Virus record (IMG/VR): IMGVR_UViG_3300025127_000189
Coordinates: 1 to 28,590 of that record
Source of the DNA: a virus
Reading direction: 5' to 3' (one strand)
Length of the DNA stretch: 28,590 nt
Position numbers and translations under genes: made by a program. Positions 1-8,415 of this stretch are shown here, one piece after another; positions within the stretch are counted from its first letter, which is position 1; each line of letters opens with the position of its first letter. Below the pieces are notes generated by a model. It did no database searches and had not been told where the DNA came from. It was given only the letters and a program-made list of their open reading frames with translations.

Positions 1-1215
1 TCAACTAGCAACTCGTTAGACAAAGGCGGTGATAACTTTAAAAAACTTTATTATGACTCAGACGTCACACGTAGAAACCGCAATGGACAGACTAGCTCAG
101 GATTATATTCTTTGTTCATACCTATGGAGTGGAACTACGAAGGATATATTGACATGTATGGAGCACCTGTCTTCGATACTCCGAACAAACCGGTACTCGA
201 TGCGCTTGGCGAAGAGATCGAGCAAGGCGTAATAGAATATTGGAGCAACGAAGTAGAAGGTTTAAAAAACGATCAAGACGGGCTTAACGAGTTTTACAGA
301 CAGTTTCCACGCACTGAGAGTCATGCTTTTAGAGACGAAGCAAAACAGTCTTTGTTTAATCTCAGTAAAATATACGAACAAATAGATTACAATGAAGATA
401 TAACAAGATCTTCGCTTGTAACAAGAGGTTCTTTTCAATGGAAAAACGGTGTAAAAGACACTACTGTAGAGTTTATGCCCAACAAAAGTGGTAGATTTAA
501 AGTGTCTTGGGTGCCTAAGCTAGAAATGCAAAACAGGATTAGACTTAAAAATGGTATTAAGTTTCCTGGCAATGAACACATAGGTGCTTTTGGTTGTGAC
601 AGCTATGATATATCAGGTACTGTTGACGGTATAGGATCTAACGGAGCATTGCACGGACTTACAAAGTTTTCAATGGAAGAAGCGCCTGCTAATAGCTTTT
701 TTTTAGAGTATGTTGCTAGGCCTCAAACAGCTGAAATATTTTTTGAAGACGTACTTATGGCTTGTGTGTTTTATGGCATGCCAATACTAGCAGAAAATAA
801 CAAACCAAGATTACTATACCATTTTAAACGAAGAGGTTACAGAGGCTTTTCAATGAACAGGCCAGATAAAATTTACAGCAAATTATCATTAACAGAAAAA
901 GAAATAGGTGGTATACCTAACTCTTCACAAGATATGAAGCAGTCTCACGCTGCTGCAATAGAATCTTATATAGAAAAGTATGTAGGATTTAATAACGAAG
1001 GCTGTGGTGATATGTATTTTAATAGAACACTAGAAGACTGGGCTATATTTGATATAAACAACAGAACTAAGTTTGATGCTTCTATAAGTTCTGGCCTCGC
1101 TATAATGGCGTGCAACAAAAACCTTTATACACCAGTTCAAGAAAGACAAGTTAGAAGTATAAGCCTTGGAATTAAAAGGTATGACAATAAAGGATCAAGA
1201 TCTAAAATAATTTAA
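1..1215 (+). CDS. terL: Terminase large subunit, C-terminal part (5' truncated by window edge)
   Basis: This is the DNA-packaging motor subunit that cuts concatemeric DNA and drives it into the prohead through the portal. The frame is open from base 1, so the N-terminal Walker ATPase lies outside; 404 residues are visible. The first residues (STSN) may be the end of the ATPase coupling motif. The RNase H-like nuclease domain is readable: Asp200 in GCDSYD, Glu265 in PILAEN and Asp359 in FDASISSG (visible numbering) fit the conserved acidic triad, in the expected order and spacing. A TTG at 112 could be read as a start, but clear terminase sequence (SSGLYSLFIP, then MEWNYEGY) runs straight through it, so it is not a real start. 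The gene ends with TAA four bases before the portal ATG, suggesting translational coupling. Family assignment is firm; the catalytic residues are assigned by eye. Confidence 0.9.
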   Translation, partial: STSNSLDKGGDNFKKLYYDSDVTRRNRNGQTSSGLYSLFIPMEWNYEGYIDMYGAPVFDTPNKPVLDALGEEIEQGVIEYWSNEVEGLKNDQDGLNEFYRQFPRTESHAFRDEAKQSLFNLSKIYEQIDYNEDITRSSLVTRGSFQWKNGVKDTTVEFMPNKSGRFKVSWVPKLEMQNRIRLKNGIKFPGNEHIGAFGCDSYDISGTVDGIGSNGALHGLTKFSMEEAPANSFFLEYVARPQTAEIFFEDVLMACVFYGMPILAENNKPRLLYHFKRRGYRGFSMNRPDKIYSKLSLTEKEIGGIPNSSQDMKQSHAAAIESYIEKYVGFNNEGCGDMYFNRTLEDWAIFDINNRTKFDASISSGLAIMACNKNLYTPVQERQVRSISLGIKRYDNKGSRSKII

Positions 1216-1219
1216 ATAA

Positions 1220-3643
1220 ATGATTAATAAAGCTATAAAGAGTTCTTTTCCCAGCCAAGCTGTGAGTGATGTAGAGAAAATGTCACTAGAGTATGGTTCT
1301 AAAGTTGGTAGAGCTATTGAGCACGAGTGGTTTAATAATAAAAACGACTACAACGACAAAAACGGATCTGGCAGATATGGATCTTCAAGAAGAGCTTTTA
1401 ACTCGCTAAGACTATATGCTAGAGGTGAGCAATCAGTAAGAAAATATAAAGACGAGTTGTCTATTAACGGCGATTTGTCTTATTTAAATTTAGACTGGAA
1501 ACCAGTACCTATTATACCAAAGTTTGTTGACATTGTTGTAAACGGTATGGCAGACAGATCATACGACATTAAAGCTTACTCACAAGATCCGGCATCAATA
1601 CAAGAAAGAACTAACTACGTTACTAAAATAGCCGAAGATATGCGGGCTAAGCCTTATAATGATAAGGTTTTAACAGATTTTGGATTAAATATATATCAAA
1701 CAGATCAAAATAAACTACCTGAGTCTACTGAAGAGCTAGAGTTGCATATGCAGCTTGATTATAAACAAGCTATAGAAATAGCAGAAGAAGAAGCTATTAA
1801 TAGCGTTTTTGATAAAAATAAATACGAATTAATATCTAGAAGAATTAATAACGACTTAACAGTTATAGGAATAGGTGCTGCAAAAAGTTCTTTTAATAAA
1901 GCCGAAGGTATTAAAGTAGAGTATGTAGATCCAGCTGATCTTGTATATTCTAATACAGACTCACCATATTTTGATGACATATATTACGTAGGCGAAGTTA
2001 AAGAAATATATTTAAACGAGCTTAAAAAAGAATTTCCAGAACTTACTGATGATCAGCTGCAAGAGTATGCAGGTTATAGAGGTTATAACAATATGGGTTA
2101 TCAATATAACTCAAAGTCTGATGAAGAAAATAGCGTAACTGTATTGTATTTTGAATACAAAACATATGCTAATCAAGTTCATAAAATAAAAAGAACAGCC
2201 ACAGGTGGTAGTAAAGCTATAGAAAAAGACGATACGTTTAATCCGCCAAAAGCTGATGATTTTGAAAAAGTAGATAGAGCTATTGAAGTTATTTACGAGG
2301 GTGTAAAAGTAATAGGTAGCAAAGATGTATTGAAGTGGGAGCTAAAGAAAAATATGATGCGACCAAAAGCAGATACTACAAAAGCTCAGATGGGCTATGC
2401 TATTTGCGCACCGCGAATGTATGAAGGTCGTATTGAAAGCTTAGTAAGTCGCATGACAAGCTTTGCAGATATGATACAGCTTACGCATTTAAAACTCCAA
2501 CAAGTATTATCTAGAGTAGTACCTGATGGTGTTTATTTAGATGCCGATGCTTTAGCTGAAATAGACTTAGGTAACGGTACTAATTACAACCCGCAAGAAG
2601 CACTTAATATGTACTTCCAGACTGGTAGTGTAATTGGTAGATCTATGACACAAGACGGTGATATGAACCGTGGGCGTTTACCTATTACGGAACTTAATTC
2701 AAACGGAGGTAATAATAAGATAAGTGCGCTTATAAGCACGTATAATTATTACTTGCAAATGATGCGTGATGTCACGGGCTTAAATGAAGCTAGAGACGGA
2801 GGCGTACCAGATAAAAATGCTTTAGTAGGTTTGCAGAAATTAGCTGCAGCTAACTCTAATACAGCAACAAGGCACTTATTGCAATCAAGCTTGTATATAA
2901 CCCTAACAATGGCAGAGTGTATTGCAATGCGGGTGTCTGATGTTATAGAGTATTCACCAACTAAAGAGTCATTTATTAAAACGCTAGGCAAGTTTAACGT
3001 TTCTACATTAGAAGAAATGGCTAACTTGCACTTGCATGATTTTGGTATATTTTTAGAGCTCGCGCCAGATGAAGAAGAAAAAGCTAAATTAGAAAATAAT
3101 ATTCAAGTAGCTTTACAGTCTGGTCAAATATATCTTGAAGATGCTATTGATATTAGAGAAGTGCGTAACATTAAGCTAGCTAATCAGTTACTTAAAATAC
3201 GTAGAAAAAAGAAACAAGATCTAGATCAACAGCAGCAACAACAGAACATACAAGCTCAAAGTCAAGCTAATGCACAAGCAGCTCAAGCTGCCGCGGCTGC
3301 AGATATGCAAAAGCAACAAGCGCTTACAGAATCAAAAGCTCAACTAGAACAAATTAAGTCACAGCTTGAAATAGCTAAAATGGAAAGAGAAGCTGCAATT
3401 AAAAGAGAATTAATGCAGTATGAGTTTGAAATAAACATGCAGCTGCAACAAGGTCAAATAGAAATTGCTAAGCAAAAAGATAAGTTCAAAGAAGATCGTA
3501 AAGACGAAAGAACTAAAATACAAGCTACGCAGCAAAGCGAGCTTATAAATCAAAGAAAAACAAACGCACCTCCTAAAAACTTCGAGTCCGCAGGGCAAGA
3601 TAATTTAGGTGGATTTGGACTTGAACAGTTCGAGCCGCGTTGA
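1220..3643 (+). CDS. Portal protein with long Q/A-rich coiled-coil tail
   Basis: This is the dodecameric head-vertex ring through which DNA enters and leaves, docking terminase outside and the neck proteins below. The 807 aa length fits large podovirus portals. The segment WKPVPIIPKFVDIVVNGMAD (residues 93-112) is a typical wing/stem region, and MMRDVTGLNEARDGG (514-528) resembles the conserved portal region following the long stem helix. From about residue 660 a basic patch (RRKKK, 661-665) leads into a Gln/Ala-rich stretch (669-700) and then a long charged coiled coil to about 765, which would form the barrel pointing into the capsid. The C-terminus (NLGGFGLEQFEPR) may be a docking tail. 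The start is the first ATG after the terminase stop. It ends in TGA, which shows that TGA is a stop here. Position between terminase and scaffold/capsid supports the call. Confidence 0.88.
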   Translation: MINKAIKSSFPSQAVSDVEKMSLEYGSKVGRAIEHEWFNNKNDYNDKNGSGRYGSSRRAFNSLRLYARGEQSVRKYKDELSINGDLSYLNLDWKPVPIIPKFVDIVVNGMADRSYDIKAYSQDPASIQERTNYVTKIAEDMRAKPYNDKVLTDFGLNIYQTDQNKLPESTEELELHMQLDYKQAIEIAEEEAINSVFDKNKYELISRRINNDLTVIGIGAAKSSFNKAEGIKVEYVDPADLVYSNTDSPYFDDIYYVGEVKEIYLNELKKEFPELTDDQLQEYAGYRGYNNMGYQYNSKSDEENSVTVLYFEYKTYANQVHKIKRTATGGSKAIEKDDTFNPPKADDFEKVDRAIEVIYEGVKVIGSKDVLKWELKKNMMRPKADTTKAQMGYAICAPRMYEGRIESLVSRMTSFADMIQLTHLKLQQVLSRVVPDGVYLDADALAEIDLGNGTNYNPQEALNMYFQTGSVIGRSMTQDGDMNRGRLPITELNSNGGNNKISALISTYNYYLQMMRDVTGLNEARDGGVPDKNALVGLQKLAAANSNTATRHLLQSSLYITLTMAECIAMRVSDVIEYSPTKESFIKTLGKFNVSTLEEMANLHLHDFGIFLELAPDEEEKAKLENNIQVALQSGQIYLEDAIDIREVRNIKLANQLLKIRRKKKQDLDQQQQQQNIQAQSQANAQAAQAAAAADMQKQQALTESKAQLEQIKSQLEIAKMEREAAIKRELMQYEFEINMQLQQGQIEIAKQKDKFKEDRKDERTKIQATQQSELINQRKTNAPPKNFESAGQDNLGGFGLEQFEPR

Positions 3644-3673
3644 GAATAAACAATAATTATATAATATTTTATC

Positions 3674-4858
3674 ATGTCAGAACAAACACAAACAATAGAA
3701 GAGGTTAAAGACGAAGCAGTAGATCAAGTTGAAACTACAGCTGAAGAACCTAAACAAGAAGAAGTTACTTATAAAGAAAAAACAGAAGACGGTACTTTTA
3801 AAGTTGATTTAGGTAAACTTAAAAAATTTCAAGAACAACAAAACACAGAAGCAGATGCCAAAGAAGAAGTGCGGGTGCAAGCACAAGACGAAAAGCCGCA
3901 AGAGCCAGTCGCTGAAAAGCCGGTTGAAGAAACGGTCATACAAGAGATAACAGAAGAAGAGCCCGTAGCTAAAACAACTGTTGCAGAACAACCTGTTGTA
4001 GAAGAAACAAAGTCAGTACAAGAACAAAGACAATTACCAGAAAACATAGAAAGTTTGGTAAAGTTTATGGAAGACACTGGCGGTAGTATAGAAGATTATG
4101 CAAGATTAAATGCAGACTATACAAACGTAGATAACAATACGTTATTAAAAGAATATTACAAGTCAACTAAGTCTCACTTAGATACTAGTGAGATTGATTT
4201 TTTAATTGAAGACAGTTTTTCGTTTGACGAAGACTTAGACGAAGATCGTGATATTAGAAAAAAGAAGTTGGCTTTGAAAGAAGAAGTTGCGAAAGCTAAA
4301 AAGTTTCTTACTGGACTGAAAGACGAGTACTACAAGGAAGTCAAGTTGAGTTCTAAGTTGTCTAAAGACCAGCAAGAAGCTATTAACTTTTATAACGAAT
4401 ATAACCAAAAACAAACCTCTACCAATGAGATCCAACAAAAGCAGTATAAGCAATTTGAGCAAACTACCAATAATGTTTTTAACGAAAACTTCAAAGGTTT
4501 TGATTTTAGAGTTGGAGACAAAAAATATCGGTACAATGTAAAAGATGCTGCTGCTGTGAAGGATTACCAGAGTGACATATCTAATTTCGTTAAGGAGTTC
4601 TTAGATGAAAATAATATGATGAAAAACGCTGCTGGTTATCATAAAGCTTTATTTGCAGGTAGAAATATTGATAAAATAGTATCACATTTTTATGAGCAAG
4701 GTAGAGCTGACGCTATAAAAGAAACTGCTATAAAGTCAAAGAATATTGACATGGGCCCTAGAACTGCTAAGCCAGTTGTAGAAGCCGGCGGTATAAAATT
4801 TAAAGTGTTAGGTGGTGATGATAGTTCTAGGTTGAAATTTAAAATTAGAAAAAAATAA
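3674..4858 (+). CDS. Probable capsid scaffolding protein
   Basis: No enzymatic domain is visible in this 394 aa protein. The first ~120 residues are low-complexity and strongly acidic (repeated E, Q, V, P, T), probably disordered. A helical segment follows (LPENIESLVKFMEDTGGS, about 121-138), then an alternating charged helix-rich core (FDEDLDEDRDIRKKK near 184-198 and AKAKKFLTGL). The C-terminus is basic (RLKFKIRKK). An acidic helical protein with a basic C-terminal tail, placed between portal and major capsid protein, is the usual profile of a scaffold whose tail binds the capsid subunit. No separate prohead protease is seen nearby. The leader ends TATAATATTTTATC before ATG, with no Shine-Dalgarno. 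The role is inferred from position and composition; a fused protease-scaffold is less likely because no catalytic motif is seen. Confidence 0.62.
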   Translation: MSEQTQTIEEVKDEAVDQVETTAEEPKQEEVTYKEKTEDGTFKVDLGKLKKFQEQQNTEADAKEEVRVQAQDEKPQEPVAEKPVEETVIQEITEEEPVAKTTVAEQPVVEETKSVQEQRQLPENIESLVKFMEDTGGSIEDYARLNADYTNVDNNTLLKEYYKSTKSHLDTSEIDFLIEDSFSFDEDLDEDRDIRKKKLALKEEVAKAKKFLTGLKDEYYKEVKLSSKLSKDQQEAINFYNEYNQKQTSTNEIQQKQYKQFEQTTNNVFNENFKGFDFRVGDKKYRYNVKDAAAVKDYQSDISNFVKEFLDENNMMKNAAGYHKALFAGRNIDKIVSHFYEQGRADAIKETAIKSKNIDMGPRTAKPVVEAGGIKFKVLGGDDSSRLKFKIRKK

Positions 4859-4879
4859 AAACTTAAAAACTTAAAAAAT
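4856..4879 (+). promoter_or_regulatory. Tandem A-rich leader of the major capsid gene
   Basis: The octamer TAAAAACT occurs at 4856-4863 and 4864-4871, and a third, degenerate copy (TAAAAAAT, 4872-4879) runs into the ATG at 4878. The first copy begins at the scaffold stop codon. No Shine-Dalgarno is present. A-rich leaders are associated with strong initiation in Bacteroidota, so this probably serves high expression of the shell protein. A single copy of the octamer also precedes the next gene (6346-6353). Confidence 0.5.
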
Positions 4880-6335
4880 GGGATTTAACACATCTTTAGG
4901 TTTAGGTGGATCATTTTCACTTACACCAACCCCAAATCCAGTTGTAAGTAGTAATAACTACATTGACTTTACGTCACAAGACACAGCTGGTTGGGCACAA
5001 CAATATCTACCAGAGTTGTATGAAGAAGAAGTAGAAAGATACGGAAATCGTACTATCGGTGGATTTTTACAAATGGTTGGCGCTGAAATGCCAATGAGTT
5101 CTGATCAAGTTATTTGGTCTGAGCAAAACAGACTGCATATTGCTTATAAGCACTCTACAGCCACAAACAAAGGAGTTACGGTAAATACAGCTGCTTCTAA
5201 CACTTTGACTATAGGTAGCTTATTAAATAACTCTATTAGAGTGGGTAATACTATTTTAATTACAGACAATGCAACTGGACTTAAAACGCTGCAGTGTTAT
5301 GTTTCTGCGTCTAGCGGCACTTCTGTTACAGCTTTGCCATACAGACAAACAAACTTAGCTGGTGGTGACGGTACTCAAGTAGCATTTTCAAATAGCGAAG
5401 CAATTAATATTTTTGTTTATGGATCTGAATTTGCAAAAGGTACTGACTCTATGGCCGGAGAACTTAAGCCAGAATTTCAACAGTATAATAATAGACCAAT
5501 AATTATTAAAGATCACTTTAAAATTTCTGGTTCTGATACTGCACAAATTGGCTGGGTTGAAACAACTGACGAGGCTGGACAAGTAGGATTTTCTTGGTAT
5601 TTAAAATCAGCTGGCGAGACTCGCTTGCGTTTTGAAGACTACTTAGAAACTTCCATGGTTGAGTCTGTAAAATCTGCTGCTGATGGATCTTTAACTACTA
5701 TTGATTCAGCAACAGGATTTACTGCTGGAAAAGGAGTAGGTACAGAAGGTTTATTTGCTGCTATTGAAACTAGAGGTAACGTGTTTGAAGATTTAGCTTC
5801 ACTTGGGGATTTTGACTTATTGTTAAAAAATCTTGACAAGCAAGGTGCTATTGAAGAAAATATGTTATACATCAACAGATCATTAGCTTTAACATTAGAC
5901 GACATGGTAGCTGGTATTAATGCTAACTATCAAGGAGGCGCTTCTTTTGGAGCTTTTGATAACGATGCTGACATGGCGCTAAACTTAGGCTTTTCTGCTT
6001 TCCGCAGAGGATCATATGATTTCTACAAGTCAGACTGGAAATACTTAAACGACGCTGCTGCTCGTGGAGGCTTTGGAGATGTATCAGGAGTATTAATTCC
6101 TGCTGGAACTTCAACAGTATACGATCAAACACTTGGTAAAAACATGACACGTCCTTTCTTGCACGTACGTTACAGAAGCTCAGCTACTGATGACCGAAGA
6201 CTAAAAACTTGGGTTACTGGTTCTATAGGATCTGCAACTTACACTGGAGAAGATGTTATGGAAGTACACTATTTGTCTGAAAGATGTTTAGTAGTTCAAG
6301 GAGCTAATAACTTCGTGATGCTAAAAGAATCATAA
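4878..6335 (+). CDS. Major capsid protein
   Basis: This is the shell-building subunit, expected to have the HK97 fold. Its 485 aa length, position right after the scaffold and strong A-rich leader all fit. The N-terminus (MGFNTSLGLGGSFSLTPTPN) is followed by a conserved-looking block: WAQQYLPELYEEEVERYGNR (39-58), then IGGFLQMVGAEMPMSSDQVIW (60-80) and SEQNRLHIAY (81-90). I recognise this combination from capsid proteins of uncultured marine phages; an alignment was not possible. Small beta-rich segments around 95-150 and 205-240 would form the E-loop and A-domain regions. The C-terminal region (ERCLVVQGANNFVMLKES) ends compactly without a cleavage-like tail. No repeats or frameshift are seen. 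The call is strong from context and moderately strong from sequence. Confidence 0.86.
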   Translation: MGFNTSLGLGGSFSLTPTPNPVVSSNNYIDFTSQDTAGWAQQYLPELYEEEVERYGNRTIGGFLQMVGAEMPMSSDQVIWSEQNRLHIAYKHSTATNKGVTVNTAASNTLTIGSLLNNSIRVGNTILITDNATGLKTLQCYVSASSGTSVTALPYRQTNLAGGDGTQVAFSNSEAINIFVYGSEFAKGTDSMAGELKPEFQQYNNRPIIIKDHFKISGSDTAQIGWVETTDEAGQVGFSWYLKSAGETRLRFEDYLETSMVESVKSAADGSLTTIDSATGFTAGKGVGTEGLFAAIETRGNVFEDLASLGDFDLLLKNLDKQGAIEENMLYINRSLALTLDDMVAGINANYQGGASFGAFDNDADMALNLGFSAFRRGSYDFYKSDWKYLNDAAARGGFGDVSGVLIPAGTSTVYDQTLGKNMTRPFLHVRYRSSATDDRRLKTWVTGSIGSATYTGEDVMEVHYLSERCLVVQGANNFVMLKES

Positions 6336-6361
6336 TATTAACCTTTAAAAACTAAACAAAA

Positions 6362-6709
6362 ATGGATAAATTTTTATACTTTGCAGAAAACGAAGGAGCT
6401 AATGCAACTAGTGAAGCTTCATTATATCCTTTATCTTCACTTAGAGGATTTGATCCTGCTAGTGCCACTACTTTGGCTTTGTTATTTACACCAGTCGCAA
6501 TTACAGATGTTGCTGCGGGTGATTTGGTAGACAAAGTAGTTTTAACAATAACTTCTGGTACTCACAAAAAAGTGATGCAAGATATTTGTAAAGCTATTAA
6601 CGCACAAGGTATTGGTCTTGGAGATGGATTTATTGTTATTGCAGACGAAGATAATGGAGTCTTTTGTTCTAGCGATATCAGCGAAGCTGTAATAACTTTA
6701 GCTGCATAA
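6362..6709 (+). CDS. Small protein after the capsid gene, possible capsid decoration protein
   Basis: This 115 aa protein is not recognised by sequence. It alternates short beta-prone segments (VDKVVLTITSGTHKKVM, about 57-73; GDGFIVIADEDNGVF, 88-102) with a helix (MQDICKAINAQG, 73-84), consistent with a small alpha/beta domain. It has no signal peptide or membrane segment. It sits 26 bases after the major capsid gene and before a strong terminator, so it is probably made at similarly high level, as is usual for capsid decoration or cement proteins. The leader contains TAAAAACT and then an A-run into ATG. An alternative is a head-fibre or minor capsid component. The coding call is solid; the role is inference from position and size only. 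Confidence 0.6.
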   Translation: MDKFLYFAENEGANATSEASLYPLSSLRGFDPASATTLALLFTPVAITDVAAGDLVDKVVLTITSGTHKKVMQDICKAINAQGIGLGDGFIVIADEDNGVFCSSDISEAVITLAA

Positions 6710-6723
6710 ACAAGTAAATCAAT

Positions 6724-6766
6724 ATAAACTTATGGGCGTCTTTACGGCGCCCTTAGGTTTATTTTT
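6724..6766 (+). terminator. Rho-independent terminator after the capsid block
   Basis: The arms 6724-6740 (ATAAACTTATGGGCGTC) and 6746-6762 (GGCGCCCTTAGGTTTAT) pair over 17 positions with one T-T mismatch and two G-U pairs, around a 5-base loop (TTTAC). The GC-rich core GGGCG/CGCCC stands out in this AT-rich DNA. The hairpin is followed by TTTTT (6762-6766). It lies 15 bases after the small capsid-block gene and 25 bases before the next ATG, so it would end the highly expressed capsid transcript or reduce read-through. Confidence 0.85.
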
Positions 6767-6791
6767 ACAAACTATTTAATTATATTATATC

Positions 6792-7580
6792 ATGGAAACA
6801 AAAACAAAAAAGAAGTCAAAAAAGACTGAAATAAAAAATATTCCGGGCTGGGAAGTAAAAGACAGGCAATATTATTTAAAAGGCACTAATGAGCCTTTGA
6901 CATACGTGCTAACATCAAAGTCTACACCTAGAAAACCACTTTTATGGTTTGACGAGGAAAAAGGTTATAATAGAGAAATAAGATACGCTAGTAATCAAAG
7001 ATCTTGTTTTATAGACGAACAAGATGGTAATGCAATATTAGATCATGTTATATTTGAAGAAGGTGTTTTATTTGTACCAAAAACAAATCAACCTTTGCAA
7101 AAACTTTTAAGTTTATATCACCCTAAAAAAGGTTATGTATACGAAGAGAGAGACGATATTGCAGAAGCTAAAGAAGATTTAGTAAGCATCGAGGTAGAAA
7201 TGGAAGCTTTAAATACTGCTATGTCTGTAGAAGTTGATAAAGCCGAAGCAATACTTAGAGTTGAACTTGGATCTGCAGTAGATAATATGAGCTCTGCTGA
7301 ACTTAAAAGAGACCTTTACATGTTTGCTAGAAATAATCCAATATTATTTTTAGAACTAGTTAATGACGAAAACGTTGAGCTTAGAAACTTAGCAATTAAA
7401 GCCCAAGGCTTAGGCGTTATTAAACTGTCACAAGACCAAAGAACTTTTGCATGGGGTTCAAATGATAAGAAATTAATGACCGTGCCTTTTGATGAAAACC
7501 CATACTCTGCTTTTGCTGCTTTCTTAAAAACAGACGAAGGCGTAGAAGTTTTCAAATCAATAGAAAAAAAGCTAAAATAG
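6792..7580 (+). CDS. Conserved-type phage protein of unknown function, 262 aa
   Basis: I do not recognise a named family. The N-terminus is very basic (KTKKKSKKTEIK, 4-15), followed by IPGWEVKDRQYYLKG and a beta-rich region (about 30-118) ending in YHPKKGYVYEER. Residues 120-155 form a charged helix (DDIAEAKEDLVSIEVEMEAL and on), which may be a coiled coil. A helical region (168-212) leads to a C-terminal block, KKLMTVPFDENPYSAFAAFL (226-245). I recall similar C-termini next to capsid genes in marine phages, but with no assigned role. It has no signal peptide or transmembrane segment. It is isolated between two hairpins, a terminator upstream and a stem-loop downstream, so it may have its own transcript. 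A head-completion or structural role is possible from position; a regulatory role is not excluded. Confidence 0.7.
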   Translation: METKTKKKSKKTEIKNIPGWEVKDRQYYLKGTNEPLTYVLTSKSTPRKPLLWFDEEKGYNREIRYASNQRSCFIDEQDGNAILDHVIFEEGVLFVPKTNQPLQKLLSLYHPKKGYVYEERDDIAEAKEDLVSIEVEMEALNTAMSVEVDKAEAILRVELGSAVDNMSSAELKRDLYMFARNNPILFLELVNDENVELRNLAIKAQGLGVIKLSQDQRTFAWGSNDKKLMTVPFDENPYSAFAAFLKTDEGVEVFKSIEKKLK

Positions 7581-7594
7581 CGTAACTATTATAT

Positions 7595-7628
7595 GTGGTG
7601 TAGCCATCTATAATGGTGGCTATACTAC
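7595..7628 (+). other. Stem-loop without a T-run between two structural genes
   Basis: The arms 7595-7608 (GTGGTGTAGCCATC) and 7615-7628 (GGTGGCTATACTAC) pair over 14 positions without mismatch, using a few G-U pairs, around the loop TATAAT (7609-7614). The sequence that follows is TATAATAAAAATAAAAAT, not a T-run, so it is not a standard forward terminator. It occupies most of the 66-base gap between the 262 aa gene and the 255 aa gene, ending 18 bases before the ATG at 7647. It could be an RNA-processing or stability hairpin. Confidence 0.6.
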
Positions 7629-7646
7629 TATAATAAAAATAAAAAT

Positions 7647-8414
7647 ATGGCGATTGACGTAAACAAAGTATATACTACAGTATTATCTATACTAAATAAA
7701 AAAGGTAGCGGCTATATGACGCCAGACAACTTTAATAAAATAGCTAAAGTTGTACAGCTAGAATTACTCGATAGAGCTTTTTACGAATATAATAGAGCTG
7801 TAGCAAAACAAACAGGCGGTAGAGGTGCGCAAGGCTACGGCGATATACCTAGAAAAATAATGGATAAACTTGATCCATTTTGCGCAAACACAACGTTGTC
7901 AATAGACTCTACAAATACTTATTTTGAACCACCTGGCTATGAAACAACTATAACAGGTTTAGATGGCACTTCTTACGATACTTTGTCAACTGATATATAT
8001 GCTACTTTAAGTGTTAAAAAATCTAGCTTAAACGTAGATATAGAGCGTGTAGAAAAATCTAAAATACCTTTTTTGTTTTCTTCAAAATTAACAGCACCAT
8101 CAGAAACTTTTCCAGTTTATTATTATTCTGAAAACTTGTTGTATGTTTTTCCTAACACAATAACTTCGATTGAAGTATATTATGTTAAAAAACCTCAAGA
8201 TCCAACTTGGAGTTCTTCTGTAGATACTACAAGCTTTGGCACTCCAGTATATACATATAGCCCTATTGATAGCATTAACTTTATATTACACGCTTCTGAC
8301 GAACCTGATTTAATATTAGGAATACTTAAATATTTCGGAGTTACAATAAAAGATCCGTTAGTATTACAAGCGGTGCAGCAAGAAGAGTCATCAATAACAC
8401 AACAAGAACAATAA
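7647..8414 (+). CDS. Probable neck/head-completion structural protein, 255 aa
   Basis: The first ~75 residues are helical (VNKVYTTVLSILNKKGSGYM, then FNKIAKVVQLELLDRAFYEYNRAV). A beta-rich middle follows, containing FPVYYYSENLLYVFPNTITS (155-174) and VYYVKKPQDPTWSS (177-190). The C-terminal part has a helical DEPDLILGILKYFGVTIKDP (218-237) and a Gln/Glu-rich tail (VQQEESSITQQEQ). I recall this combination in Bacteroidota phage structural proteins, usually unnamed. It has no signal peptide or membrane segment. The next gene starts after a single base, and the pair probably forms part of the head-to-tail connector. The start is preceded by AAAAATAAAAAT. Function is inferred from position and resemblance only; a ring or adaptor protein are both possible. 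Confidence 0.62.
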   Translation: MAIDVNKVYTTVLSILNKKGSGYMTPDNFNKIAKVVQLELLDRAFYEYNRAVAKQTGGRGAQGYGDIPRKIMDKLDPFCANTTLSIDSTNTYFEPPGYETTITGLDGTSYDTLSTDIYATLSVKKSSLNVDIERVEKSKIPFLFSSKLTAPSETFPVYYYSENLLYVFPNTITSIEVYYVKKPQDPTWSSSVDTTSFGTPVYTYSPIDSINFILHASDEPDLILGILKYFGVTIKDPLVLQAVQQEESSITQQEQ

Positions 8415-8415
8415 T

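Noticed and set aside
112-114. TTG as a start codon of a complete 367 aa first gene
   Set aside because: The same frame is open to base 1 and upstream residues continue terminase-like sequence, so the gene is truncated by the window edge.
3641-3643. Stop-codon reassignment, as in some crAss-like phages
   Set aside because: TAA, TAG (9502-9504, 28221-28223) and TGA (3641-3643) all end well-formed genes at plausible junctions, and long frames need no recoding.
3809-4077. Antisense frames opposite the acidic scaffold N-terminus
   Set aside because: They are mirror images of E/Q/A-rich codons, giving Ser/Cys/Phe-rich junk, with no leader and no homology-like motif.
6763-6791. Sigma-70-type promoter after the terminator (TTTACA with a TATTAT-like -10)
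   Set aside because: The spacing is about 13 bases, too short, and the host type would use a different consensus, so no promoter was listed.
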